Assembly (NCBI GenBank): GCA_037783415.1
Contig: JAZGTN010000074.1
Coordinates: forward strand, 620,001-684,000
Length of the DNA: 64,000 bases
Direction of reading: 5' to 3'
Source of the DNA: Leptasterias polaris
Lineage: Eukaryota > Echinodermata > Asteroidea > Forcipulatida > Asteriidae
Shown one piece after another: positions 46,035 to 57,071 of this stretch (the first letter of the stretch is position 1; each line of letters opens with the position of its first letter). Below the pieces are notes generated by a model that did no database searches, was not told the DNA's origin, and saw only the letters and a list, made by a program, of their open reading frames with translations. The position numbers were made by a program, and so were the translations under genes.

Positions 46035-47173
46035 CAGGCTTGAATTACCCAGCGGCCACGCCGGCTAGTGATGGCTAGTGCCGTCAATGCCCTTGTAACT
46101 GGCCGTGGTGCCCCTCAAAAAATTACCTTCTTCATAATTGCCGTTGGCTGTCGTGCCCTTTTTAACAGAAGTTGAACTATTTACACATACATTTTCAGTG
46201 TTGTCCAGAAGTGCCAGCTGCCAGCAATTTCACAAAAAAACTTGTTTTACCCAGTTGTCAATGATTAAGAAAAAACAAACTTTTCTAACCAAACAAAGCC
46301 AACAGTAAAAAAAATAATTTGGCAGTCCTTTTCTTCACCCCAGACACTATCCAGACCTGTCCTGGGAGAATGATTGACATCCTATTGAGATCCAATCACT
46401 CTTATCTTAATCCCCTGCAAATTGTTATACATTATTGTTTTAGTTTGTAATACTCTTGCTTCACTCAAAGAGTGGGTATTGTGTTCTATTATTAAACCTA
46501 GAAAGTGTGTTGACATGTGCTGGCTTGTTTCTCTATTACTTTTACAGAATGTTTATTGATAAGATATAATTTATGAATACCTTATTCATGCAAATTGTTT
46601 CATCCGGTTTAGGCCAAGTAAAAAAAATACCAGTTGATCGTCCCCGCCCGCATCCTTTTTTGAGGCCGCATCCTTTTTTCATTTTTTTCCCCCCCGATTT
46701 TTCAAAAAATAAAAAATATAAAAAAATCCACCCTTGACATATATATTTTAATTTTTGATGTAAACTTACCTCATGCAACAAATAGATATAAAGAACTGAA
46801 GAATTGGTGGCCTGTTTGAATTGAAATTCTTGGCGGCCATCTTGGAAAAAGAAAATATTGAAAAAAAAAAAAAGGCCCTCATCCTCCTCTTTTTGGAAAA
46901 ATCAGGACGATCAACTGGTATTTTTTTTTTTTTGGCCTTATTACCCATAGGGGAACCTGTGGTAAATTTTTTTTTTTAGGGTAACTTAACTTATTCAATA
47001 AAGATGCATGTGTAGTATTGTTTTAATTAATAATAAAAAGGCATGCATTATGGTTTTATTTAATGGCCTTTGTGCCTTTTCTATTTTTACATTTTTGGCC
47101 TTGGTGCCCTTCAAAATTTGACCAGCTCAGGCCAAAGTGGCCTTGCCCTAAAATATTTGTAATTCGAAGCCTG
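46035..47173. mobile_element. 1.1 kb CAGGCCT-family element with a nested inverted-repeat insert
   Basis: The ends CAGGCTTGAATTACC and GTAATTCGAAGCCTG are inverted. The flanks TGAGGG and TGGGGA are only partly alike. A second element with ends AATACCAGTTGATCGTCC and GGACGATCAACTGGTATT (about 46,628-46,922) sits inside it. The interior shares GGCCGTGGTGCCCCTC with the 26.46 kb copy. Confidence 0.78.
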
Positions 47174-47796
47174 TGGGGATCATTTTATAAACCAGATTCC
47201 AGACCTTTGACCATGTTGACCTTATGTTGAACAAACAAGCATTGTGAGAGATTGACAGGCTGCAACTATTATTTAGAAATATATGGCATAATGTAGGAGG
47301 GTACAATTCCAAGATTCAAGCATACCACTGGTCATTAATTGGCGGATTTACAGTGGAAACAATCCATATTTTCTCAAAGAGAACAAAAAATACTGACCAT
47401 CTTAGTGCATTTTATGAGAGCATTTGTTGTCTTTACTTTGTAAAGTTAGTCATTGTTTCATTGTGACAAAAAGGTCTGAAAATTAATACAACGCACTGGT
47501 ACAGTGAAAAAGTGTTTAATACTGACAAGAAGTGATTAATAGGCCCCAAACAAGCGTGTTTGTTTACATGTACAATATGGGTAAAAAGGACCTACATAGA
47601 CAGTCAATTTTTTGCACTTAACCCTTGTCTAAATATAAAAAGTGCTAGTCTTTAGCTTTAAGAAGAGCGATGCAAAAGGCGTAAAATATAAAAGTTGTTA
47701 TCATAGAGAAGAGATCATCACAAACCAATGATTACATTTTGGGGGCTTAAATCGTACATGGTTTTGATATTACTATTAATTAGGCAATATGTAAGT

Positions 47797-47926
47797 GTGA
47801 GGAGCTGGTCTTCCCTGCGCGGTAATGACTGGGTTGGTGGCTGGCCGCTGTTAATGGACCAAGCCAAAAATAAAGGCGGCCAGCCAACCACGATCATAAC
47901 CACGTAGTGAAGATGGGCTCCTCACA
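47797..47926. mobile_element. 130-bp hairpin element
   Basis: GTGTGAGGAGCTGGTCTTCC and its near complement (GATGGGCTCCTCACAC) form the outer arms, and GGTTGGTGGCTGGCCGC faces GCGGCCAGCCAACCACG inside. The arms are about 50 bases around a 30-base loop. No target duplication found. Confidence 0.7.
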
Positions 47927-49699
47927 CTGTTATTGTTAATAAAATAAATACATTTTAACACACACAAAATTGTAACAATTTGTGGGTTTCTTTTTTGCCG
48001 ATATATTTGTAGAATTGTTCTAGCTTTGAAAATTTACATATCATTAATATAAAAAATTTGGTTGGTGTTTGGCTTTATGCTTTGCATTATGTTGGTTTTA
48101 TGTGCATAACAGCTACAAAACAGCTGAAGTTGATACCAAGCGCAATCAAGCGTACACGATGTATGTAGCACATGGCACCACATGTCCTTGCCAAAAACAC
48201 AAAAACAATAATCAATATGCACAAAGAAAACAGTTGATTTGATAGACTTTCACTATTTGTTTGCTGGTTCACAGAAATGGTCTTTATCACATTGTTAATA
48301 CATTGTACACCCCCACGTGAACAGTCTTTGACCAATCTGACTCTGAGTGCATAAACTTTCCTAGGGCCTGTATTTATTAATGAAACAAACAAATTTGTTT
48401 GTAATGAGTAATTACCTTAAAATTTATCCCTCAAAATTGGTATTATCCATGTTGATATCTCCTGGTGTTGCGCTTTGGTATCATTAGTACATTGTAGGTC
48501 TATGACAATGTACACATAGTGACAATGCACAATCTTGACCACAGCTCTGGTATGTTTCACCTGTCCTACATTGTCCTATGGGAATCTGTGCACAATGACA
48601 CCAGCAAAAGTGCACTTTGTACTTTCCATAAAACAAAAAAACTAAAAAACATCCCGCTACATGAAGAGATTTGTCCAAAGAATGAAAAGTTTACACACCC
48701 ACACGTATCAATCGCCGAGCACCAACCGACGGTACAGTATGTTCCTACGTGTATCTACTTGTACATGTACATGTATCACAAATTTGATCTTTTTTTATGG
48801 ACTAAACTTGCCCATCAGTTCATTGGTTGCCTGTACAATGGCCAATAAAGACACATTATTGTCAACTGTAAAGTCATCTTTGACTTCAAGTGCTTTGAAA
48901 AACTTCAAAAGTCCTTACACATTGTTATACTGGTTATGCCATGCTGGCTTGGAGTATGGACTCCAACCAGCCATTATATGTACACATGTATGCATGTTAG
49001 TTCAGTTAGTTCAGTTCGTCTATTCCGACTTTTACAACAAACATCAGAGTCAAGGGGGAATTTGGGGTAAGGTTTTAATTAGTTTGGAGGTCCACATTTA
49101 TCTAATGTCAACGAGTCCTAAACTTTCACAAGGAACTCAATCATTTATCGACAAATCTATAATGAATAAACCTTCTTTCAGTCATTCTAAAAAATTATGT
49201 AGTTTGGAAAAAATACAAGCAGTCCAGTTAGTAAGTGGTCTTTCAAGATTCTGTTGAAACAAGAATCTGCATCCGGCTGTATGTGACAATTAGTGTTAAT
49301 TTTCACCATTAGAGTAAACCCTTGAAGAAAGCTAACCTGTGAACAAACACCATTTTTGATGTACATGTAAGTGGTTGCAAAACTACTAATTTTTGGAAAA
49401 ATATAATTGTGTCTATGTATACATACAGTATCATTTTAAAGGTGCTGTTTTAGTTCAGTAAAAGTTGCCCCAGAGTTGCTGACCAACAGTTTGCACGCTG
49501 CTGATCTTAATGTTGAATAGTTCTACATATGTGTAAGTCTCAGTGTCTTTTATTGGCTGTGAAAAATACTTCTTTCGTGTATTGTTTTTCATCTGAATAT
49601 GAAGTGAACACTGCTTTTACTATCTTTACTGCTAAACTCTAAAGAATGTAACGCTTTCTTCCATTTTCATATACATGTGTCATACATGTAACATGTATT
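47927..49699. other. Part of intron 2: no supported gene
   Basis: An open stretch of about 198 codons on the plus strand (48,661-49,257) has no recognisable motif and an intron-like composition. I do not call it. Confidence 0.55.
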
Positions 49700-50312
49700 A
49701 ACGCGACCAGAGCATTCTGTCATGTCTGTGAGGTAGGATTGTAACAGCAGTTGATGTACATACGTGTACACACGGCCGGAGTGTTCTGTGAGGTAGGATT
49801 GTAACAGCAGTTGATGTACATACGTGTACACACGGCCGGAGTGTTCTGTGAGGTAGGATTGTAACAGCAGTTGATGTACATACGTGTACACACGGCCGGA
49901 GTGTTCTGTGAGGTAAGATTGTAACAGCAGTTGATGTACATACGTGTACACACGGCCGGAGTGTTCTGTGAGGTAGGATTGTAACAGCAGTTGATGTAGA
50001 TGTAATAACACGGCCAGAGCATTCTGTGAGGTAGGAGTGTCAGTTGAAGCAATATGGCCAGAGCATTCAGTGAGGTAAGAGTGTAACAGCTGTTGAAGCA
50101 ATAACACGGCTGGAGTGTTCAGTGAGGTACATGTAACAGCGGTTTTGATGTAATAACACGGCTAGAGCGTTCTGTGAGGTAACAGTGTAACAGCAGTTGA
50201 AGCAATAATACGGCTAGAGCATTCGGTGAGGTAAGAGTGTCAGTTGAAGCAATAATACAGCTAGAGCATTCAGTGAGGTACATGTAAGGTTGTAACAGCG
50301 ATTGATGTAATA
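49700..50312. repeat. 60-bp minisatellite, main block
   Basis: Four units of exactly 60 bases are nearly identical between 49,741 and 49,980 (GAGGTAGGATTGTAACAGCA then GTTGATGTACATACGTGTAC, ACACGGCCGGAGTGTTCTGT). Shorter diverged units run on to 50,312. Two later pieces (51,878-51,923 and 53,161-53,270) were separated by transposons. Confidence 0.93.
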
Positions 50313-51872
50313 CAGGGAACGATTTCCCTTGTATCGCATCGCAATTTGCGATGCAATTTGGACAATTTGCTATGCAATTTTAAAAAGTGGATCGCAAATT
50401 TGCGATCCAATTTGCGATACAATTTTTGCAATATTTATTCTTAAATCAAACATTTGACAGCATTTTTTCAAAACCTTTCATACCTTTTGGGGTTTTTTTT
50501 GCAAAAATCTCTCAGTTAATAAAGCAATAAACATTTTACTTTAGAGGCCATCGGCACCACCGCCCGACGACGCGACGAACGTAATTTCTGCCATGCCACA
50601 GTCAATCAGTACACACCGCTCGGCCAATGAAAAAATTTGTTACACGAGCGATGAAGAAATACAACAGCCAATAGAAATATTTGTTTCTTAGACTGTTTGC
50701 TTGGTCTGGTTCCCCCTGTACATAGCACCTATGCACTGTACAGAAAACTGGTTTGCAACCAGACTGCATTCTTGTTTTACAGTCACACGTCCCTGTAGAG
50801 TTTTTTCTGATTGACGGTGATTTGGGATTTTATAACTAAACTGATGTCTCCTATCCTTGCAAAGTAAGACAAAACAGTTGTTTAGTTATGTTAAGAACAT
50901 CTGCAAACTGTAATAAGTTGTTTTTCTGCAGGGAAGTTGGAGAATTGCATGAACTGTCTTTGGTCCTTTTTTAAAATCATGTGTGTGAAGAAACATCGCT
51001 ACACTTTCTACACAGCATGCAGTACGTTCGTTCGTTGGGTGTATGTTTAATATTCAGTTGAGAGGGATCTCCAACTCACAACTGAATAACCTTCTCTAGG
51101 TTAAATAACTTGTTCATGTCCTTCCTTTTAAGAGGTTTTAAAGTTACTTTGTTTCTCCTTATTTTATTAAGTTTTATTCATGGAAATTCTCGGTGGGTCT
51201 TTGGTTTGTTGTTACATTGTTATTGTAAAATATCCGAAGATCCTTTCAAACTTGTATCTGACCTGTGTCCCATCCAGTTTTTTAGTTATTGTTGGTATTC
51301 AGGACATTATTTTTGTGAAAAGTTCAACAATAATTGTCTAAAGATAAATTGCGTCTGTTGATGCAATCATTTTGACATTTTCAATTAAATTCTAGTCAAT
51401 TTCTTTCTCTTTTTTTTCCATAAATAAACTTGGTGCAAACTTTTTTTAAACATCTTACTTCTAAGGCCGATGTTGGTGCGTTTATTTCATATAAAAACAA
51501 AGTCTGAACCTTAATAATTGTGGGCTAAATAAACAATGATTTGATAGTCATTAAATCTTTAACCTCTCTCGATGTCGAGTTAGCACGCCAATTTTTCCCC
51601 AGGTTCATGCCGAGAGTTGTGACTTTTTTATTTTTATGTCACAATGGAAGTCTGGAACTAAGGCCATTTGTACTTTCCACACAGCATTTTCTGAAATTAA
51701 GCCTAAAACATAAAAACGTTTCACAAGTTTACATATTTGCAATATTTAAGCATTTAAAAATTTGCTATGCAAAATTTATGGACTGCTATGCAAAATTATC
51801 GTTTTGCTATACAAAAAAAATAATTGCATAGCAGTTTTGCTATGCAAAAAATTAGGATGAAATCGTTCCCTG
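50313..51872. mobile_element. 1.56 kb transposon inside the 60-bp array, TAATA duplication
   Basis: The ends CAGGGAACGATTTC and GAAATCGTTCCCTG are inverted, and TAATA flanks both (50,308-50,312 and 51,873-51,877). Near the left end GCGATGCAATTTG and GCTATGCAATTTT recur, with CTATGCAAAATT copies near the right. No transposase seen. Confidence 0.88.
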
Positions 51873-51923
51873 TAATACATACATGTAACACGGCCGGAGC
51901 ATTCGGTGAGGTAGGATTGTAAC

Positions 51924-53160
51924 TACACCTGTAGCACTGGACGATATCACAATATTATCATCGCGATACGATATTGAAACAATGTCGTCAATATCGATGT
52001 GGTTTTTAAAAATATCGAAATACCGCGATATTCACGATATAAAAAACTTAAAAAAAACACTATGGTTTTAAAGAATGCGTTTTGTTAAGCTTTTGCCTTA
52101 CAGGCAAAGAATTTTAGAAGGCCGTTCAATATTATGGACGGCAATCAGCCCTACAACATTCGTAAACTAAAGTTGTTTTATACATGTAGGCTAAATGCCG
52201 CAAAACCAGACGCAGTTGAATGTATTACAGCATATAAGGATTCTCGAAGGAAACTTGACACAATGTGTGCGTCTTCCCATCTAGCCATGGTTGTCTTTCT
52301 TCATGGTATCCCCGAAGCAGCACGAACATGATTGGCAAAGGCTGATTGGCCGATTTCTGACTGGCCGCTTTCCGATTGGCTGAAACGCACTCGATTGGTG
52401 TGAATAATTATGACGTAATGCTTCTCACAGCGCTGCCATCCCATAGTATTTATCACCTCGATCCTGCGGATGTGCTTGCTCCTAACGTGGTAAACTTTAC
52501 AGTTAGGGGGTGAAGGAAGGGCGTGTAGCCGTTGGAGCGAAAAGGCAAGGGAAATTCCCATGGTGAGAAATCACCGTGTGGTCGTACAGGTGTATCGGTA
52601 TAAAAAATTGAGGCACCAGCTTTTAGAGATCGCAACGTTCAATCGTGGAAGAGAAACCATGAATTAATTGTGTCGGAACCAGTGATAAAAAACACACAAA
52701 AATGTAAGCAGTCTGTTTTCATGGAATATGGATATTAAATTCAGTGATTTTATCTCAGCGGTTTATCCACACAGTCATGTGTTGTTTGTTTATTTTACAG
52801 GGATGTGATAGGCTGTTGAAAAAAAACCCTGAACTCTGAGCGCAAAGCTTGCGAGCACGAAGCCCACTAATAAAATTTATCTTTGGTTTTAAAAGCCCTA
52901 CTCTGCAATCTGAGGCGTTATATATGGTTTTATCTTCTTCTTTTTTATGAATTTGATTTTAAGTTATTTAAAAAATATATATATATATATATATTTTTTT
53001 TTTAGGGGGCAAAAAAAACGGATTTCCGGAGGAATCACATCCCTGATTTTATTGCTCACGTTTTTCCGTGTTAGAAAATTTTTCACGATATATCGACATA
53101 TCGGCAATATTTACCCGATGATATATCGCCAGTCAAAATTTACGATATCGTCTAGGGCTA
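51924..53160. mobile_element. 1.24 kb hAT-like transposon, 8-bp duplication ATTGTAAC
   Basis: ATTGTAAC occurs at 51,916-51,923 and 53,161-53,168, and the array motif ATTGTAACAGC resumes on the right. Near the ends, TAGCACTGGACGATATC faces GATATCGTCTAGGGCTA. The left end carries a few extra bases (TACACCTG) before the matching part. ATATCG-rich motifs fill both subterminal regions. An 8-bp duplication is typical of hAT. Confidence 0.85.
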
Positions 53161-53335
53161 ATTGTAACAGCGGTTGATGTAATAACACGGCTAGAGCGTT
53201 CTGTGAGGTAGGAGTGTCAGTTGAAGCCATAATATGGCTAGAGCGTTCAGTGAGATACAATACGTAGGAGTGTAATTTGGGGGGTTTGATTTGATTTTTT
53301 GTTGGGGGGGGGGGAGGGTGGTTATCGATCCTTTA

Positions 53336-53520
53336 TTTTGTCTGTAAAATAAGTCAATACTTTTGGATTGAACACAGAAAAATTTACTTGATCAGGACTT
53401 GAGCCTGCAACATCCGGACCAACAATAATAACGTGCCAGCGCTCTACCAACTGGGCTAACATAAGCCCTTATGTTTGCGGTCTCCCTATTTCATCAATAA
53501 TATCTTTGTTCGGAGGTGCT
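53336..53520 (-). mobile_element. Family B SINE, diverged
   Basis: It shows box B-like GATCAGGACTTGAGCC, GTGCCAGCGCTCTACCAACT (complement of box A) and the GCGGTCTCCCTATTTCATCA body. It lies at the left end of intron 2, next to exon 2. Confidence 0.75.
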
Positions 53521-53600
53521 TTAAAAAATTAAAAGACATTTTAATTTGCACAACTTAAACACTGCTTCTTAGCCGATTAATTTGATATTATTATGCTTAC

Positions 53601-53707
53601 CTCCAAGTCAAACTGAGTAAATTGGAATTTAGATCGAAAAAGCCCCACGAATTGGAACACAGAAACAGTCTCCCACATGCATCGTATTTGTAAGACGTCT
53701 TCCGATT
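53601..53707 (-). CDS. Coding exon 2: start of the DDT-like region
   Basis: The acceptor is TTGCAG|AATCGG and the donor TTGGAG|GTAAGC. The exon enters in phase 1 and leaves in phase 0, giving residues 9-44. It contains MWETVSVFQFVGLFRSKF followed by QFTQFDLE. The pattern of a Trp-Glu pair, a short helix, LFR.xF and an acidic Leu-Glu turn matches the opening of CECR2-type DDT regions. The product of exon 3 continues this fold directly. Confidence 0.82.
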
Positions 53708-54303
53708 CTGCAATAATGGAATATAGAAAATCAGGCCATTGGCCTCAAAGAAGTAAAATAAATTAAACTTACACAGCCTCATTGACAGGTCCAAATTAGT
53801 AAACACCTGTTACCAGTGTGTGAGTGTATTGCACCATGCACTGACGTAAAATTCCACCTCTACCCTGACCCATTGACAGTCCAATTGCTCCATTCCCTCC
53901 TGCATTTGATCCTTCAATTTAGGCCTACATTCAACATGTTCATTGTGTTTTATGACTGGGGAGGTTAAGCTCAATTGTTTGTTAATGTTATTTGTTGTAG
54001 TGTACAAAGGGAAGAGTACAGAAATCAACCTGTGGCTAGCACTAGCCGGCAGTAGTCGTTTCACTCCACATGTTATAAGTTGAAACTTGTCCAGTTTGCA
54101 TGCACAAATTCTTATTCCGGCTTCATCATTATGCATTCTTCCACACATCACATGCCATGGCTGGCCCATGCATAAACAAACCATAGCACAGTCTCATCCG
54201 TTCCAACTCAGAATTAACCAAGCCATTCACCCTACAAATACCACCCAACAATTTTGAAATGGTCATATTTTTAACAAGAAAATATCATAGAAGTTCAACA
54301 TAC

Positions 54304-54328
54304 CTGGGTGCGGCTTCTTACGCGGCAT
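54304..54328 (-). CDS. Coding exon 1: start codon and basic N-terminus
   Basis: The exon reads ATG then MPRKKPHP and ends in phase 1 at CACCCAG|GTATGT. The short Lys/Arg-rich start would suit a nuclear protein. A YY1-type AAAATGGCGGC lies about 50 bases upstream of the ATG, as is common in TATA-less promoters. The next exon accepts phase 1 and continues with ESEDVLQIRCMWE. The exon is tiny, so the start choice rests on phase and promoter context. Confidence 0.72.
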
Positions 54329-54369
54329 TTTGGAGAAGAAAATGCCGTTTGAATGTCATCGTTAGTGTT

Positions 54370-54395
54370 GATCGGCCGCCATTTTCCATTCTTAA
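54370..54395 (-). promoter_or_regulatory. YY1-type site at the gene's promoter
   Basis: On the minus strand the sequence AAAATGGCGGCC occurs about 50 bases before the ATG at 54328. It fits the YY1 consensus AAGATGGCGGC, which in animals sits just downstream of TATA-less start sites and marks strand direction. No TATA box is visible nearby. The transcription start itself cannot be placed from sequence. Confidence 0.55.
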
Positions 54396-54459
54396 AACAC
54401 TCTCTATTACGATCTACGGAACGATAGATTGGAGTCGTAGGGGGGACATGTCCTTAATC

Positions 54460-55272
54460 AGGTAATCGCTTGCTTTGCTATGTTTCTCTGTTTAGATTGC
54501 TTCTATAGAGGGAATAACATATTACATCCACCCTGTATGAAACCTTACTATTCAAACACATTCACTTGAGAAGGTGTGTTTGTGCCAGGTGAGAAGTTGC
54601 ACCTTACTAATTAACCATCAACTCGCCATCTCCTACATACTTACACCTTATTATGTTGAGGTCGAGTAAAGGTCACGTGCTGCAACACGCTTTTCTGATT
54701 GGTCAATTAATCATGGGTTCAATTACTATCGGGGATAAACAGATACTAATGACATTGAAAGATCAGTCAGTTTGAAAGCGAAAAGCGGCTCTTATTTCCG
54801 AAAACAAACAAAAACGTTGGACTCCTCAGCAAACAGTAAACAGATGTAATATGTATTGAACATTGTGACGTATACACATTCACTAGAGTGATAATGAAAC
54901 CCTGATGCAGGGATAAAGACTGGGGTAAATTCTTTGGTTGGCGGAGAACATAAAAATGGAATTGTGTAGTTCAAGTACAGCTATTCAAATTGTTGAGAAA
55001 GCCTAAAATGCCTGTTAATCGCATAACCGTTTTGTAGCAAAACAAACAAGAAAACAAAAAACACTGTAAACAAAGACCAAACTGATCATGCACCATCCCA
55101 CAGAATTGGCACGGGCCCACCCCCGCCGGCGAGCCCACCTATAACAACTGCTTAATTGCGGCATGCAAGCGATAGACAAAAATAGCATTTATTATCGAAC
55201 TGAATTCTCTCTTATTGAATAAAACGCAATTTCGAATTTTAGAGCCTTCAAATACCACACGGTAGCCGAAGG
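54460..55272. other. Upstream flank: nothing recognised
   Basis: AT-rich sequence upstream of the promoter without open frames or clear elements. Confidence 0.55.
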
Positions 55273-56020
55273 AAAAACACTTTTAAAATTGCCCATTGTT
55301 TAAGTAATTATTGTGTATAGCAATATAGATAAGATATTTTCATGTCACTCTTCCTGATGCTTCTTTTGGTGCCAGTTTCACTGGATTGGATTTCATGCTT
55401 GACTGCACAGGAGGCAATTAAGGGGGGCGGGTGAACTTGGTATGCGCCAACTGGTCAGGGCTGGATAAGAAAGAGACAATTAAAAAGAACACGATTGTCT
55501 TGATTCTGGTCATGGATTGCATCAATTCAGTTCTGTGTATCTTGCTTGCAAGGGTGTCAGTTAGGCGTATACTTGGTACTGTTGAAGCATGGTGTATGTG
55601 TCCACAGTTCACACCCCAGCAAAGGGCCTTCTTGGTCAGTGAATTTACCCGGACGCAAAGTGCCACAGATGTCTTGCGAAGTTTTCGGCGCCGCCAGTTC
55701 CCAAACGTTAGTAAGATGCCCCAACTCGTGCAACAGTGTATATATGCTAACGTAAGTTAGGAAGTTCCAAAACACAGGAACGAGCCACAACCTCAATAAA
55801 GGTCATTCTGGCCGTCCATTGAAGGACTGGCAGAGACAGCAGAACAGTTGGCGCATACCAAATTTCACCTCCCCCCCCCCATGGGATGTGCAGTCAAGCA
55901 TGAAATCCAATCCAGTGAAACTGGCACCAAAAGAAGCAGGAAGAGTGACTTTACAAGTACATATGAAAATATCTTATCTATATTGCTACACAAAAACAAC
56001 GGGCAATTTTAAAAGAGTTT
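55273..56020. mobile_element. Long inverted-repeat transposon with a transposase remnant
   Basis: Arms of about 180 bases (55,273-55,454 and 55,838-56,020) are inverted: CTTTTAAAATTGCCC, CAATATAGATAAGATATTTTC and GGATTTCATGCTTGACTGCA each recur as complements. The interior carries a short transposase-like frame. Target duplication not determined. Confidence 0.8.
55600..55760 (+). pseudogene. Transposase helix-turn-helix fragment
   Basis: The frame reads FTPQQRAFLVSEFTRTQSAT then DVLRSFRRRQFPNVSKMP before a stop. The pattern (Y/F)T..QRAF.V..F.RT.S...V...FR.RFP resembles the DUF4817-type helix-turn-helix at the start of some Tc1/mariner-like transposases. The catalytic part is absent, so it is a remnant inside the 55.27 kb element. 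Confidence 0.6.
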
Positions 56021-56384
56021 TTTTTTTACTCACACTGTATTTCATCCTTTCTTTCATAATACCACTCTTGTTATCTTATTCGAGCTCGAGAATTTTGAAA
56101 TGAAATTTTCACAGGTTGGTTTTATTGTATATTATCTAAATTTATATAGGATTAAAACAACCGAACGGTTCCCAAAACAAAGGATATACTCGTTGCCTTT
56201 AAAGGCAAAGCCTATACCTTTGTTTTTTGCCGTTAATTTTAAGAGGTATTACCAAAAAGTATACAGTGCCTTTAAAAATGACCTTTGGTTACGAAATGAC
56301 TCGATGAAAAGTAATAGATAATTTTATATTTGTTCACAATCAATGAACAATGGAAGAAGGAATGTAGGTGGACTAATGTCAACT

Positions 56385-56545
56385 GTACGTTGGTATGAGT
56401 TGATTTTGGTACGAGTTGTCTACGGTACGAGCTGGTCTGCCTCGGTACGGTACGGGTTGGCCTCGGTACGAGTTGAATTGGGTAATGGTTTCGGTCCGAG
56501 TTGACTTGGTACGAGTTAAATTAGGGTACAAGACTCTGCGGGTAC
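56385..56545. repeat. Degenerate GGTACGAGTTG repeats
   Basis: GGTACGAGTTG or close variants recur about eight times at irregular spacing. No coding meaning is visible. Confidence 0.7.
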
Positions 56546-57071
56546 AAGTTGATTCGGGATTTGAACACGGGTATAATAATCATTTTCTGACTAAACTTAG
56601 GCCTACTTATCTCATTTGAACTATTTCTAACCCTACGTAACTGTATCATGCTTTGTTCAAGATAATTTAGAAATCAAACGATAGGCCTAACATGGTCTAC
56701 GTTCACACAGTTCAATCATTCTCCCATCGACAAGGGCTATGGAGGGTATTCTATGTTGTACAGTGATGATATCCAATTAAGAAGTGTATTTATTATAAGC
56801 ATTTGGAGTCTGCAGGGTGTCAATGTCATTTTGTGGTCTTTTATACAAGATGAGCATTTTCTTTTGCTTGTTAATTTTAAGAGAAAGTTCGGCTTTCGCG
56901 CTATTATTGAAGTATGCAATTTCCTTCTGGAACTCAGATAGTTGCTTGAATTAAGGATCAAACATTTAACTACTCTGGACAATGAATTCATTTGATGTTT
57001 GGTCAAACGGAGTCTATGTGAAATATTGTAAATCTTATGCTTTTAATTGGTCGATTTCCATACAAAATATA

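Larger units (their letters stand above)
1404..54328 (-). other. BCL9: DDT/WHIM + BCL9 composite gene, full span of 12 coding exons
   Basis: The model runs from the ATG at 54326-54328 to the TGA at 1404-1406. Exons are 54304-54328, 53601-53707, 40449-40543, 24013-24121, 23397-23492, 20465-20519, 19158-19345, 18136-18213, 14332-14683, 10813-10938, 8028-8227 and 1404-6077. Every junction has AG and GT at its borders and keeps phase, and the total is 6,105 bases (2,034 residues plus stop). Residues about 9-225 look like a DDT/WHIM region of the CECR2 type, a family that binds ISWI ATPases. HD1 lies near residues 436-466 and HD2 near 799-825, as in BCL9/Legless, which bridges Pygopus and beta-catenin in the nucleus. 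Introns 2 and 3 are 13 and 16 kb. The single-transcript joining is inferred from splice phase and from the absence of a visible gene end between the two modules. Two tandem genes remain possible. Confidence 0.7.

Noticed and set aside
48661..49257. A 198-codon plus-strand frame
   Set aside because: No recognisable motif, intron-like composition, and no splice or promoter support.
50300..51880. A host gene between the array pieces
   Set aside because: Exact TAATA duplications and inverted ends show this is a transposon, and no coding motif is present.
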